Shown: positions 1 through 8,464, counted from the first letter of the stretch. The stretch is 64,000 nt of DNA from Heterotrichella gracilis (GCA_032358255.1 JAULBX010000002.1:744001-808000), one strand, 5' to 3'. The notes: generated by a model not told the origin, from the sequence alone. Numbers and translations are program-made.

Positions 1-441
1 CTTCCTTTTCTTAATGATCTTTTATATTTTGAATGGCTTGAATTGGAAATGCACACCATGGAGGATATTCCCTATCCATCTTATGATACAAAAGGCGACT
101 TATTAAAAAATTTACTTGCTATAAATCCTGAACACAAGTTGGTTAAGTTTACTTACCCGGTGCATGTTTTAGCAGCCACAGAACTGGAAGGAAAAGAAGG
201 CAATTATTTTTTATTGATGTATCGCGAAAAGGAATCCGGAAGGATTCAATTCATGGACGTTTCTATTTTATACGCTTACATTTTAGAACAAATACAAAAT
301 GGTTTAACATTACATGCCGTGTTAACCGATGCTGATTCTCTCTTCCAAATAAATAATTTTGAAATGCTGAAAGAACACGCGCTTGTTTTTATTAATGATC
401 TCATGCAACGTCAATTTATTCTGGGTTTTTTAAATAAATAA
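1..441 (+). CDS. HvfC/BufC-like protein, C-terminal part (5' truncated)
   Basis: The frame is open from the first base of the window to the stop at 439-441, so the gene starts outside; about 146 residues are visible. The remaining part resembles the second domain of HvfC/BufC proteins (DUF2063/NGO1945-like C-terminal fold), the partner of the MNIO (DUF692) enzyme that modifies cysteine-rich copper-binding RiPP precursors. The assignment rests mainly on the next gene, a DoxX protein of HvfX type only 2 bases downstream, which is the usual gene order (precursor, MNIO, HvfC, HvfX). Precursor and MNIO genes would lie left of the window. Internal TTG/ATG codons near 43-51 are not taken as starts. 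Confidence 0.6.
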   Translation, partial: LPFLNDLLYFEWLELEMHTMEDIPYPSYDTKGDLLKNLLAINPEHKLVKFTYPVHVLAATELEGKEGNYFLLMYREKESGRIQFMDVSILYAYILEQIQNGLTLHAVLTDADSLFQINNFEMLKEHALVFINDLMQRQFILGFLNK

Positions 442-443
442 TT

Positions 444-884
444 ATGATAAATTTATATAACCGTATCAGGAACGGATTAAACAAAGCACAGGATCTGCCA
501 TTATTGTTTTTACGTTTGATATTAGCTTATGGTTTTTGGGAGCCAGCAAAAACCAAATGGGCAGACATTAATTCCGTTGCAGAATGGTTTGAGGGCATGG
601 GCATTTTTGCGCCAAAGTTAAATGCTTATTTAGCTGCGTCGACTGAAATGGCTGGCGTATTTTTGTTGATCTTAGGATTAGGAACGCGCATCATTTGTTT
701 TCCATTAATTATTACAATGATCGTAGCTATTAAAACCGTGCATTGGGAAAATGGTTTTGCTGCCAGTGATAATGGATACGAAATTGCTTTGTATTACATG
801 TTAATGCTTATAACGTTAATGTGTTTTGGCCCGGGCAAATTAAGTATTGATTATTTGATCAGGAAAAAACTGGATAAAAAATAG
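444..884 (+). CDS. DoxX-family membrane protein, HvfX-like
   Basis: A 146-residue protein with about four hydrophobic segments, a tryptophan-rich loop after the first helix (WEPAKTKWADI) and a second loop with WENGFAASDNGYE. This is the layout of DoxX proteins, in particular the HvfX branch found with copper-binding RiPP (bufferin) operons. It starts with ATG two bases after the stop of the HvfC-like gene, so the two are translationally linked. Expected place: inner membrane, with a role in maturation or function of the copper-binding peptide; the biochemical role is not settled. The operon ends here, facing the convergent oxidoreductase gene 2 bases away. Confidence 0.7.
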   Translation: MINLYNRIRNGLNKAQDLPLLFLRLILAYGFWEPAKTKWADINSVAEWFEGMGIFAPKLNAYLAASTEMAGVFLLILGLGTRIICFPLIITMIVAIKTVHWENGFAASDNGYEIALYYMLMLITLMCFGPGKLSIDYLIRKKLDKK

Positions 885-886
885 AA

Positions 887-1531
887 TTATTTAAGGGTAA
901 TTTTATCCGATTCTATAATTTGTTTTCCGCTTAGTTTTTCGTTTGCAAGCCTGATCATTTTTTTAGCGATCGTTTTTGCATTTACGCCTCTATATTTTTT
1001 TAATCCCCCAATAAACAACGGACCTAAAAGCACCGCAAAAAATATCCCGATCTTCTCTCCAAGCCTAAACTCTTTTCTAACTCCTAAAATAAAAGAAGGG
1101 CGCAAAATAATAAATGCATCAAAGTTTAATGCGGCTATTTTTTCTTCCAGCTCGCCTTTCGTTCTTAAATAAAAATTTGATGATTTTGCATCTGCACCAA
1201 TAGAAGAAACTAAAATAAATTGTTTTACATTATTTTGTTTTGCTAACTGCGCTATTTTAAAAGGATATTCGCAATCAATTTTATATTGGTTTTCTTTTGA
1301 CCCGGCTTTTTTAAGAGTAGTTCCAATAGCGCAAAAAACATCATCACCCTTAATAATTGATCCATCAATATTTTCAAAATCAATAATGCGTTCTTCCAGC
1401 TTTAAGTGGTTCAATTCAGTTTTTCTTCTTACCAATAAAATAACCTTGTCGTATAAATTAGAGTCGTTTAGTTCGTTTACAAGGTAGGCTCCCACTAAAC
1501 CGGTAGCGCCAATTACTATTGCTGTTTTCAC
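887..1531 (-). CDS. NAD(P)-binding Rossmann-fold oxidoreductase, atypical SDR (HTATIP2-like)
   Basis: 214 residues, beginning with a classic dinucleotide-binding loop (VIGATGLVG, residues 6-14). A YLRTKGELE stretch near the middle contains the YxxxK pair seen in extended and atypical SDRs. Length and motifs fit the NAD(P)H-binding group related to HTATIP2/TIP30 and NmrA-like proteins. Substrate unknown. The gene is convergent with the HvfX gene and divergent from the sigma factor; the 261 bases up to 1792 show no other gene. Confidence 0.75.
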   Translation of the reverse strand: MKTAIVIGATGLVGAYLVNELNDSNLYDKVILLVRRKTELNHLKLEERIIDFENIDGSIIKGDDVFCAIGTTLKKAGSKENQYKIDCEYPFKIAQLAKQNNVKQFILVSSIGADAKSSNFYLRTKGELEEKIAALNFDAFIILRPSFILGVRKEFRLGEKIGIFFAVLLGPLFIGGLKKYRGVNAKTIAKKMIRLANEKLSGKQIIESDKITLK

Positions 1532-1792
1532 GCTTCAATATACGGTAATTTAATGTGCCCAGTTTTAGTTGGCCTTTATTTTTTAACAGACTCGTTTTTA
1601 GTCATTTGCTTATCATTTCTCCTCATGGATTTAATTTTTTAAATCCAAAACTCCTCGCATTACGTATGTTTTAAGAAGGTTTAATGCCCAATTTTGTTTG
1701 CATTTATGCGCACCTATTCTTATCTATTTGTCTATTTTTTAGTTTATGCCTGTAAGGTTTAACTCTTTTAATCGTATATTTCTATAACGCAA

Positions 1793-2353
1793 TTGGCAAA
1801 AAAAATAACATATAACCAGGACGAACTAATTAACCTAATAAGGCAACGTAATCAACGTGCATTTACTTTTTTATATGATAATTATTCTAAGGCCTTATTT
1901 GGTGTAATTAATTCTATTGTAAGCAGTCAGGAAGAAGCAGAAGATGTTTTACAAAACACATTTGTAAAAATTTGGAATAATTTTGAAAGTTACGAAGAGT
2001 CCAAAGGCAGATTATACACCTGGATGTTAAACATTGCAAGGAATTTAGCAATAGACAGCACGCGTTCAAAGCACGAAAAAATAAAATCAAAGATCCAAAG
2101 CACCAACGACACCGTATATCAAAAGAACAATTTATACGTTGATGATACTGCACACGAATCTATTGGAATAAAAGCAATTTTAGGTACATTAAAAGAAGAA
2201 CATAAAATAATTATTGATCTCGCCTATTTTGAAGGATACACGCAAGAGGAAATTTCGAAGAAGCTAAATTTACCGCTCGGCACTGTTAAAACTAAAGTAC
2301 GGCAGGCTATATTAACATTAAGAGATCTAACAAAAAAAGAATTTTTACAGTGA
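1793..2353 (+). CDS. ECF RNA polymerase sigma factor
   Basis: 186 residues with region 2 (about residues 15-85, including EEAEDVLQNTFVKIW and the promoter-melting helix GRLYTWMLNIARN) and region 4 (about 130-180, helix-turn-helix YTQEEISKKLNLPLGTVKTKV). No ATG lies in frame after the upstream TAA at 1769, so TTG at 1793 is the most likely start. Its stop overlaps the GTG start of the following RskA-type anti-sigma factor, which marks a sigma/anti-sigma operon of the SigK/RskA kind. It probably responds to envelope or oxidative signals; the target regulon cannot be read from the window. Confidence 0.9.
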   Translation: MAKKITYNQDELINLIRQRNQRAFTFLYDNYSKALFGVINSIVSSQEEAEDVLQNTFVKIWNNFESYEESKGRLYTWMLNIARNLAIDSTRSKHEKIKSKIQSTNDTVYQKNNLYVDDTAHESIGIKAILGTLKEEHKIIIDLAYFEGYTQEEISKKLNLPLGTVKTKVRQAILTLRDLTKKEFLQ

Positions 2354-3150
2354 AGGAACACGAAGTGATATCATCAGGCTTATTAGAAAGCTACGTTCTT
2401 GGCACAACCAGTGTCGAAGAGAACGAGTTGGTGCATGATCTTTGTATCAAACATCCTTCATTAATTGATGAAATAGAGTTAATTGAAGAGGCGTTGATCA
2501 ATTACTCAGCCCAAACTATTACACCATTAAATAAAGAATTAAAAAACAAGATCAGCGATAAACTATTTTCTGATAAAAATCCCTACGCTAAAATAATTCC
2601 TATTACAACAACCGATAAAACAATACGTGTATACAAATTAAGTATTGCGGCAAGTATTGTTTTTGTAGTTACAAGTGTTATTTATGTTTTCTCTATCCAA
2701 AGCAAATTAAATAAATTGAACGGCGAACTTGCAAAAACAACTGCAGCAACTGCCAGCCTTGAAGAGCAATTAAGTTCGCAACAAACCGCACTAGTTGTAG
2801 CTACATCTAAGCTTCAAATTTTATCTGATCCAAAAATAAAAACAGTTGGCTTAAAAGGAATGAACTCTTTAGCCTCCAACTCTGCTTTGATCCACTGGAA
2901 TACAGAATCAGATGCTGTATATTTTAATGCTTCTAAACTGCCCGCTACAGCTGCTGGTAAGCAATATCAGTTATGGGCTATCGTTGATGGTAAGCCGATT
3001 GATATTGGCGTGATTGATCTTGTTAACGATACTACTTTTCAAAAAATGAAGTCGGTGAAAGGCGCTCAATCTTTTGCCGTTACCATTGAAAAAGCCGGCG
3101 GCGCAAATTCGCCAACTATGGATACCATGTGTTTATTAGGCAACGTATAA
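2350..3150 (+). CDS. anti-sigma factor, RskA-type
   Basis: 266 residues. A short N-terminal zinc-less anti-sigma helical region (1-75) is followed by one transmembrane segment (about 97-116), a heptad-rich coiled stretch (about 118-155) and a C-terminal extracytoplasmic anti-sigma-K domain. That domain carries the hallmark GKQYQLWAIVDGKP and the end KAGGANSPTMDTMCLLG. It starts with GTG at 2350, overlapping the sigma-factor stop by four bases, so the pair is co-translated. Expected to hold the upstream sigma factor at the inner membrane. Confidence 0.9.
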   Translation: MKEHEVISSGLLESYVLGTTSVEENELVHDLCIKHPSLIDEIELIEEALINYSAQTITPLNKELKNKISDKLFSDKNPYAKIIPITTTDKTIRVYKLSIAASIVFVVTSVIYVFSIQSKLNKLNGELAKTTAATASLEEQLSSQQTALVVATSKLQILSDPKIKTVGLKGMNSLASNSALIHWNTESDAVYFNASKLPATAAGKQYQLWAIVDGKPIDIGVIDLVNDTTFQKMKSVKGAQSFAVTIEKAGGANSPTMDTMCLLGNV

Positions 3151-3196
3151 AGAGGTGGGGCGTGAGGCGCAGGAATAATGACAAAAGACTAGCGAC

Positions 3197-4219
3197 TTAC
3201 CACTTGTAATCCTTAACAACATTTACAAACAACTTCGCTTTCTCTTTATCAATATCCGGATATAATCCGTGACCTAAATTACAAATGTATCTTTCTTTTC
3301 CAAATGCCTTTAGCATCAATTGAGTTTCTTCAATAATTTTTTTCTCGCTTGCATATAACAAGCAAGGGTCGGCATTTCCTTGCAAAGTTTTATTTCCAGA
3401 AAATTTGCGAGCAGTCAACGGGTCAATGGTCCAATCTAAACCAATAGAATTGCAACTTGTTTCTGAAATTTTTTGCACTGCATAATGCGCATCTTTTGCA
3501 AAAACAGTTACAGGAACCAGCGGCGATAATGCGTCACTAATTTTTGAAATATATTTTAAAGAGAACTCGTAATACATTTTCTCGCTTAACACACCAGCCC
3601 ACGAATCGAACAATTGCACAATATCAACCCCTGCCGCAACCTGACCTTTTAAATAATTAATTGTGCTTTGCGTTATTTTTTCTAATAATTGATGAGCTAA
3701 TTCCGGTTGTGTATATAAGAATTGTTTTGCTTTACTAAATGTTTTGCTGCCGCTACCTTCTATCATGTATGCGAATAAGGTCCATGGTGCGCCGGCAAAA
3801 CCAATTAGTGGCACACGGTCATTTAATTCTTTTTTTGTAAGTCGAAGCGCTTGCATCACATAATCTAGATCGCCGGCCTCTGCAATTTTTAAATTATCTA
3901 TATCTGTTTTATTCTTAACAGTATGTTCAAACCAGGGGCCTTTTGCTTCTATCATTTGGTAGGGCAAGCCCATTGCTTCAGGTATAACTAAAATATCACT
4001 AAAAATGATAGCAGCATCTACCCCCAAAATATCAACGGGTTGAATGGTAACTTCGCAAGCCAGTTCCGGGTTCTTTACAAACTCAATAAAGTTCTTTGCT
4101 TTGGCCCTTGTAGCCCTATATTCAGGTAAAATTCTGCCGGCCTGGCGCATAAGCCACACAGGAGCGCGCTCTACAGCTAACCCTTTAGCTGCTCGTAGTA
4201 ATAGATCGTTTTTTAACAT
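3197..4219 (-). CDS. hemE: uroporphyrinogen decarboxylase
   Basis: 340 residues from the ATG at 4219; an in-frame GTG nine codons upstream is less likely, because family members begin close to the conserved substrate loop ([16 protein letters not shown]). Other family signatures are [28 protein letters not shown] and the C-terminal [11 protein letters not shown]. It converts uroporphyrinogen III to coproporphyrinogen III in cytoplasmic haem synthesis. It stands alone between the sigma operon (convergent) and the secreted peptidase gene (divergent). Confidence 0.95.
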   Translation of the reverse strand: MLKNDLLLRAAKGLAVERAPVWLMRQAGRILPEYRATRAKAKNFIEFVKNPELACEVTIQPVDILGVDAAIIFSDILVIPEAMGLPYQMIEAKGPWFEHTVKNKTDIDNLKIAEAGDLDYVMQALRLTKKELNDRVPLIGFAGAPWTLFAYMIEGSGSKTFSKAKQFLYTQPELAHQLLEKITQSTINYLKGQVAAGVDIVQLFDSWAGVLSEKMYYEFSLKYISKISDALSPLVPVTVFAKDAHYAVQKISETSCNSIGLDWTIDPLTARKFSGNKTLQGNADPCLLYASEKKIIEETQLMLKAFGKERYICNLGHGLYPDIDKEKAKLFVNVVKDYKW

Positions 4220-4335
4220 CAGGGCAAAGTTACATGCAAATTCCACAATTCATAAAAATTATTCGTCTAAAATAGTGATGAGCGGTTTTTTATCTAAACC
4301 CAAAGGGGTGTATATTGCGACTACTAAAATCAAAC

Positions 4336-6321
4336 ATGAAAAAATTACTATTATCTATCGCCTTTATTGGAATAAGCTTTGCAAACGCGCAACAACATTT
4401 TTGCGCTAAAGCAAAACAAGCTTCTATGGCTGGTCACTTTGGTCACCAAGCCAGAACCTCAGCGTTGGTTCCACAAATATCACACGAATTAAAATATGAT
4501 GTAAAATTTGTTCACCTGATGCTAAACCTGGAGAGAAACACCAAGTTTGTAAACGGTGGCGTAAAAACAGTAGCAACGGTTACAGCCACAGCAATGGATA
4601 CCTTTGCCTGTTTATTACACCTAAATCATACGATCGATTCTATTCGTTTTAATGGTGCACTTTCTGCTTTTACAAGAAAAGACAGTATGGTAAAAGTGGC
4701 GCCCGCGGTGCCATTAACAACCAATCAATCTTTTACTGTTATTGTTTATTATAAAGGAAATCCTCCCGTTGGTGGCTCTGCCATTGGCAGTGGTTTTAGT
4801 ACAGGCACATCGGGATCATGGGGTAACCAGTGTACCTGGAGCTTAAGCGAAGCAATTGTCGCTTATCATTGGTGGCCTTGCAAACAGATCTTAACCGATA
4901 AAATAGATTCAAGTTGGGTATCGGTAACAACCGACTCTTTAAATAAAGTGGGATCAAACGGCTTACTTAAAAATACAACCATCATTGGAAATAAAAAACG
5001 TTACGACTGGCAATCAAGAATTCCTATTAATTATTATCTGATTTCGGTTGCTGTTGCCAAGTACAAAGAATATAATTTATATGCACATCCATTATACTTG
5101 CCGAACGATTCTATTTTAATTCAAAATTATATTTATGATAACGCCTTAAATAATACACTTTTTAATTCTCAAAAGACACAATTGAATAAAATGCCGCAAG
5201 TATTAGAATTTGAAAGTAAGATGTATGGCATGTATCCTTTTTACAAAGAAAAATACGGACACAGCATGGCGCCATTTGGCGGCGGCATGGAACATCAAAC
5301 AATGACCAGCTTGGGGTTTTTTGATTATTATGTTGACGCCCACGAATTGGGTCACCAATGGTGGGGCGATAATGTTACTTGCAAAAGCTGGGGTGATATT
5401 TGGATAAACGAAGGTTTTGCTTCTTACACAGAACATTTAGTAGCGCAATATTTAGATGCTCCAAATTTTGCAACAAATTTAAATTCCGCCCACAATAGTG
5501 TAATGAGTCAGCCTGATGGAAAAGTTTTTGTTACAGGGCAAGACACTATGGATTCGAATATAATTTTTGATTCGCGTTTAACTTACGATAAAGGTGGTTC
5601 AATTATCAGATCACTTCAATTCTTAACAAATAACGATAGTACATGGTTTAATACCCTTCGTGGTTTTCAAAACACGTACAAAAACAGCACGGCATCAGTT
5701 GTTGACTTTAAAAATTATTATCAAACGTTTACAGGTATTAATGCTACACAATTTTTTAACCAATGGTATTATGGCGAAGGTTATCCCACCTTTAATGTAA
5801 AATATTATTTCGCACCAAATACGGCAATTATTAAAAGCACGCAAACAACTAGTTTCCCCTCTTCCATTCCGTTATTTGTAACACCCGTTGAATATAAATT
5901 TACGCGCGCAGGTTTTCCTGACACTACTGTAAGAGTGATGCATACTAATGCCACTGAAACATATACAATTGCTATGCAGGGAACTCCCACGGGAGTTATT
6001 TGCGATCCCAACAATTGGTTAATAAATAAAGTAATTGGTCCTGCTGTAGACAATTCACTTGGTCTTCATGAAAATGGAAATTTATTTTCAACTATTACAG
6101 TTGGTCCAAACCCAACCAAAGGAACCTTTAGTTTAACCAACGATCAAAACATAGAAGGCAAAGCAGAAGTATTTGACATGAACGGAAAAAAATTAACTGA
6201 GAAAAAACTAAACTCGGAAATTAATTTTGACCTAAGTAATTACGCAAATGGAATTTATATCTTAAAAATTTCCGACATAAATGGCCGTGAAAGATCTTCA
6301 CAGAAAATTATTAAACAATAA
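4336..6321 (+). CDS. secreted M1-family metallopeptidase with T9SS sorting domain
   Basis: 661 residues from ATG 4336; a TTG seven codons upstream is ignored because this ATG begins a clean signal peptide ending near ANAQQ. The M1 gluzincin core shows the exopeptidase-type motif GGGMEH (about residue 315) and the zinc site HELGH (336-340) with the third ligand Glu359 in NEGFASYTE, the HExxH-18-E pattern. The last 75 or so residues (VGPNPTKGTF... to the end) form a Por-type sorting domain, so the enzyme is exported by the type IX system and anchored or released outside. Probable role: aminopeptidase for peptide nutrition. Confidence 0.9.
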   Translation: MKKLLLSIAFIGISFANAQQHFCAKAKQASMAGHFGHQARTSALVPQISHELKYDVKFVHLMLNLERNTKFVNGGVKTVATVTATAMDTFACLLHLNHTIDSIRFNGALSAFTRKDSMVKVAPAVPLTTNQSFTVIVYYKGNPPVGGSAIGSGFSTGTSGSWGNQCTWSLSEAIVAYHWWPCKQILTDKIDSSWVSVTTDSLNKVGSNGLLKNTTIIGNKKRYDWQSRIPINYYLISVAVAKYKEYNLYAHPLYLPNDSILIQNYIYDNALNNTLFNSQKTQLNKMPQVLEFESKMYGMYPFYKEKYGHSMAPFGGGMEHQTMTSLGFFDYYVDAHELGHQWWGDNVTCKSWGDIWINEGFASYTEHLVAQYLDAPNFATNLNSAHNSVMSQPDGKVFVTGQDTMDSNIIFDSRLTYDKGGSIIRSLQFLTNNDSTWFNTLRGFQNTYKNSTASVVDFKNYYQTFTGINATQFFNQWYYGEGYPTFNVKYYFAPNTAIIKSTQTTSFPSSIPLFVTPVEYKFTRAGFPDTTVRVMHTNATETYTIAMQGTPTGVICDPNNWLINKVIGPAVDNSLGLHENGNLFSTITVGPNPTKGTFSLTNDQNIEGKAEVFDMNGKKLTEKKLNSEINFDLSNYANGIYILKISDINGRERSSQKIIKQ

Positions 6322-6344
6322 TTATATTTCTTGTTACTAAACAA

Positions 6345-6370
6345 AAGCCTTCCAAAAAATTGGAAGGCTT
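6345..6370. terminator. bidirectional-looking rho-independent terminator
   Basis: Perfect inverted repeat of 10-11 bases (arms aagccttcca at 6345-6354 and tggaaggctt at 6361-6370) with an A-rich loop, followed by a T run on the plus strand and preceded by A residues. It sits between the converging peptidase gene and the gene at 6378-7013 and can end both. Confidence 0.85.
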
Positions 6371-6377
6371 TTTATTT

Positions 6378-7013
6378 TCAATCTCTTTCCCATTTTCTCC
6401 TGGTCGTTCCGTTTTTCTTTACAATTTTATATCCCCTACTCTTCGCATACCATTCAAGCTTTCTCCTCAATTTTCGTGGGTAAAATGTTTTTCGCCAGGT
6501 TTTTTTAAACGAATATTTATATAACACATCAATTCGGGCCAATATATCATACGCAGCCGCACCACAACGCATCCCAAAAAAAGCATAATCATAAGGGCTA
6601 CGTTTTTGATAAGCAATTACAATACTATCTAGTCTGTTTTTTTGTTGCGCGGAAATCTTTATGGTTATAATTGTTTTTTTAACCGAATCGTATTTCCCGC
6701 CAAGGATCTCATAAAAAGAAATAGTGTCATGAACACTAAATTTACTATTGATTATCTTTGGCTTTGCGAAAATGTGAAAGCCTGACCTCGGTTGAAAATT
6801 AATGATCTTGTTTGTTCCATATTCAATCCCTGCATGGCCGCCAAGGATACCTCCAAACCATTTATCTTCTTCGTGTTTAAATTGTTTTTTTGGTTTTGAT
6901 CCATGTAAAAAATGTACCCTTATAGTTACAGAATCTGATTTTGCTTTTAATGTTTGAAAGTTATATGCGACCAATGTCAATACGACAAAGCATCGTAAAA
7001 ATGTTTTTTTCAT
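6378..7013 (-). CDS. secreted hypothetical protein, possibly a permuted papain-like fold
   Basis: 211 residues with an N-terminal signal peptide (about 1-24) and a basic C-terminus. I do not recognise a family with confidence. A GGHAGIEYG segment (about residue 57) followed much later by RCGAAAYDIL (about 150) puts a conserved-looking His before a Cys, the order seen in permuted NlpC/P60-like (YiiX/NLPC) enzymes; this is inference only. It ends at the shared terminator and is followed at its 5' side by the tRNA array. Confidence 0.5.
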   Translation of the reverse strand: MKKTFLRCFVVLTLVAYNFQTLKAKSDSVTIRVHFLHGSKPKKQFKHEEDKWFGGILGGHAGIEYGTNKIINFQPRSGFHIFAKPKIINSKFSVHDTISFYEILGGKYDSVKKTIITIKISAQQKNRLDSIVIAYQKRSPYDYAFFGMRCGAAAYDILARIDVLYKYSFKKTWRKTFYPRKLRRKLEWYAKSRGYKIVKKNGTTRRKWERD

Positions 7014-7278
7014 TTTAATCTAGTTTTAAGTTTAATAAATGAGAGATCAGCCCACAAGAAGTGGATTGAACAAAAGATAAGATCTTACCTTAGACTAAAT
7101 TAAATAGTAGGATATGCTGTTATTGAAAAAATAGTATTGCGAACACAATTAGAAGAACCAACAGATGACCTTCCTTTTTTTGAAATTGTATTTGATACAT
7201 GAAGCATATAAACAAATGTAAGGATTTGTTCTTTTGAAAAAATGGTTTTTAAGATTGTTTAACAGCAAAATTATTTTG

Positions 7279-7349
7279 TTCTCTTAACTGGAATCGAACC
7301 AATATCTTGTCCTTAGAAGGGAAACGTTTTTCCGTTAAACTATAAGAGA
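7279..7349 (-). tRNA. tRNA-Arg (UCU)
   Basis: Acceptor TCTCTTA/TAAGAGA, D stem GTTT/AAAC, anticodon loop CTTCTAA (UCU), T arm ATTGG-TTCGATT-CCAGT, discriminator A. One mismatch (T-C) in the anticodon stem. No encoded CCA. Last gene of the array in transcription order. Confidence 0.85.
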
Positions 7350-7352
7350 ATG

Positions 7353-7423
7353 TTCTCCCGACAAGAATCGAACTTGTATTTCGCGGTTAAAAGCCGCGAG
7401 CTCTACCATTGAGCTACGAGAGA
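7353..7423 (-). tRNA. tRNA-Lys (UUU)
   Basis: Acceptor TCTCTCG/CGGGAGA, D stem GCTC/GAGC, anticodon stem CGCGG/CCGCG with loop CTTTTAA (UUU), T arm ACAAG-TTCGATT-CTTGT. Fully canonical apart from the absence of an encoded CCA. Confidence 0.93.
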
Positions 7424-7434
7424 TTTTTATTTTG

Positions 7435-7505
7435 TAGCCCCTGACCGAATCGAACGATCACTTAATGGATGTAAGCCATTTATTCTACCTTTAAATTAAG
7501 GAGCT
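7435..7505 (-). tRNA. tRNA-Val (UAC)
   Basis: Acceptor AGCTCCT/AGGGGCT, anticodon stem AATGG/CCATT with loop CTTACAT (UAC), T arm GATCG-TTCGATT-CGGTC, discriminator A, no CCA. Confidence 0.9.
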
Positions 7506-7530
7506 GTTTTCTTTTTTTCTTCTTCATATG

Positions 7531-7604
7531 TGGAGTGGATGAGAATCGAACTCACCTCAATCTGCTTGCAAAGCAAACTCGCCGGCCTTGGTACATGACA
7601 CCCC
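7531..7604 (-). tRNA. tRNA-Ala (UGC), atypical D arm
   Basis: Acceptor GGGGTGT/CCACTCC (one mismatch at 7-66), anticodon stem TTTGC/GCAGA with loop TTTGCAA (UGC), T arm GTGAG-TTCGATT-CTCAT. The D-arm region is GC-rich with no 4-bp D stem that I can form, and T8 is missing, so it is a diverged or partly decayed Ala tRNA. Confidence 0.7.
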
Positions 7605-7614
7605 ATTTTTATTG

Positions 7615-7687
7615 TTGCCTTAGCAGGAATTGAACCTACACCCTTTGGCTTATGAGACCACTGCTCCACCACTTGAGCTATAAGGCA
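7615..7687 (-). tRNA. tRNA with CAU anticodon (Met or Ile2)
   Basis: Acceptor TGCCTTA/TAAGGCA, D stem GCTC/GAGC, loop CTCATAA (CAU), T arm GTAGG-TTCAATT-CCTGC. The body is almost the same as the neighbouring Ile(GAU) gene, so it could be elongator Met or an AUA-reading Ile tRNA that needs lysidine at C34. Confidence 0.85.
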
Positions 7688-7700
7688 ATTTATATTTCTG

Positions 7701-7773
7701 TTGTCTTAGCAGGACTTGAACCTACAACCTTCGACGTATCAGATCGCTGCTCCACCACTTGAGCTATAAGACA
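7701..7773 (-). tRNA. tRNA-Ile (GAU)
   Basis: Acceptor TGTCTTA/TAAGACA, D stem GCTC/GAGC, loop CTGATAC (GAU), T arm GTAGG-TTCAAGT-CCTGC. Near-duplicate of the CAU gene 14 bases away; both carry the same G-A mismatch at the end of the anticodon stem. Confidence 0.9.
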
Positions 7774-7776
7774 ATG

Positions 7777-7852
7777 AGGACAGAAACAGAATCGAACTGT
7801 TATTAAATTAGTTTTGCAGACTAATACCGAAACCAATATTGGCTATCTGTCC
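7777..7852 (-). tRNA. tRNA-Cys (GCA)
   Basis: Acceptor GGACAGA/TCTGTCC with U73, the Cys discriminator; anticodon stem TTAGT/ACTAA with loop CTGCAAA (GCA); T arm AACAG-TTCGATT-CTGTT. The D loop is slightly enlarged. Confidence 0.9.
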
Positions 7853-7860
7853 TTATTATT

Positions 7861-7890
7861 TCCGAAGCGAAAGTATTTTTCTGCTTCGGA
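7861..7890. repeat. 8-bp inverted repeat between tRNA-Cys and tRNA-Gly
   Basis: Arms tccgaagc (7861-7868) and gcttcgga (7883-7890) are perfectly complementary around a 14-base loop. It may be a processing or termination hairpin in the array transcript. Confidence 0.6.
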
Positions 7891-7894
7891 GTTG

Positions 7895-7965
7895 AGCGAA
7901 ATATCAGATTCGAACTGCATCCCCTGTTTGGAAGACAGGTGCTTTGCCATTAAGCTATATCTCGC
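7895..7965 (-). tRNA. tRNA-Gly (UCC), one extra base before the D stem
   Basis: Acceptor GCGAGAT/ATTTCGC with U73 (usual for Gly), D stem GCTT/AAGC, anticodon stem CCTGT/ACAGG with loop CTTCCAA (UCC). Two outer T-stem pairs do not form, and there are three rather than two bases between acceptor and D stem; an 8-bp acceptor is an alternative pairing. Confidence 0.75.
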
Positions 7966-7969
7966 AAAG

Positions 7970-8042
7970 TATTCCGTATGGGAATCGAACCCATATTACC
8001 AGATTGAAAATCTGGTTTCCTAACCGTTTAGAAGAACGGAAC
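7970..8042 (-). tRNA. tRNA-Glu (UUC)
   Basis: Acceptor GTTCCGT/ACGGAAT, D stem TTCT/GGAA, anticodon stem CCAGA/TCTGG with loop TTTTCAA (UUC), T arm ATGGG-TTCGATT-CCCAT, discriminator A. Confidence 0.9.
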
Positions 8043-8093
8043 AAATTAATTCCTCTTCTTCAATTTCATTTTTTCCATTCATCATTTCTTTTT

Positions 8094-8222
8094 TTAAAAT
8101 TTATTTTTTACCCTTTTTAATTTCAGAGTAACAGTTGGGGAATTTCCTACGTTTAAAAACAAGGCTTTGCCCTCTATTACACTATTACTCTCTACTTCTT
8201 TAGCTAGCCGAAAGTTTAGCAA
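8094..8222 (-). pseudogene. short coding-like remnant in the gap between tRNA-Glu and tRNA-Trp
   Basis: A 42-codon minus-strand frame (TTG start possible at 8222, stop at 8094) with ordinary-looking composition ending in a basic tail. A stop lies just upstream, next to palindromic element P1 (8236-8279). I see no family. It may be the 3' end of a gene cut by the element, or chance; the rest of 8043-8235 shows nothing else. Confidence 0.2.
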
Positions 8223-8235
8223 TTCTGTATGCTAA

Positions 8236-8279
8236 CACACCAGCTCGCTCAAAAACCCACCGGGCTTTTGCCGTGCACA
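8236..8279. repeat. palindromic element P1
   Basis: Imperfect palindrome of about 40 bases with the core gctcgctcaaaa...cttttgccgtgc, shared with four other copies in the array (8424, 8529, 8570, 11546). It abuts, and by a few bases overlaps, the 3' end of tRNA-Trp. Confidence 0.75.
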
Positions 8280-8344
8280 TCCACAAAGAATCGAACTTTG
8301 TCCCATCGTTTTGGAGACGATTCGGCTACCATAGCCCTGAATGT
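8276..8344 (-). tRNA. tRNA-Trp (CCA), tiny D loop
   Basis: Acceptor ACATTCA/TGGATGT with G73 (Trp identity), anticodon stem ATCGT/ACGAT with loop CTCCAAA (CCA), T arm CAAAG-TTCGATT-CTTTG. The D arm is GGCTA-TGG-TAGCC, a 3-base loop, far shorter than normal. Confidence 0.85.
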
Positions 8345-8359
8345 ATTTACGGTTTATGG

Positions 8360-8379
8360 GTCCCGATAGCTATCGGGAC
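8360..8379. repeat. 20-base perfect palindrome
   Basis: The sequence gtcccgatag/ctatcgggac is fully self-complementary. I recall similar palindromes being common in Bacteroidota genomes. Here it falls in the T loop of a tRNA-like unit. Confidence 0.9.
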
Positions 8380-8423
8380 GAACCCTTGTCTTCCAAGCAA
8401 CAGTCGGAAATAATTATCTCCCG

Positions 8424-8464
8424 CACCAGCCCGCTCAAAAGTCCACGGGACTTTTGCCCTACCA
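8424..8464. repeat. palindromic element P2
   Basis: Copy of the P family: cgctcaaaagtcc / ggacttttgcc arms around a 3-base loop, same orientation as P1, inside the tRNA-like unit 8351-8471. Confidence 0.8.

Noticed and set aside
7814-8023. 69-codon plus-strand ORF
   Set aside because: It runs antisense across tRNA-Cys, tRNA-Gly and tRNA-Glu, so its openness follows from the tRNA sequences.
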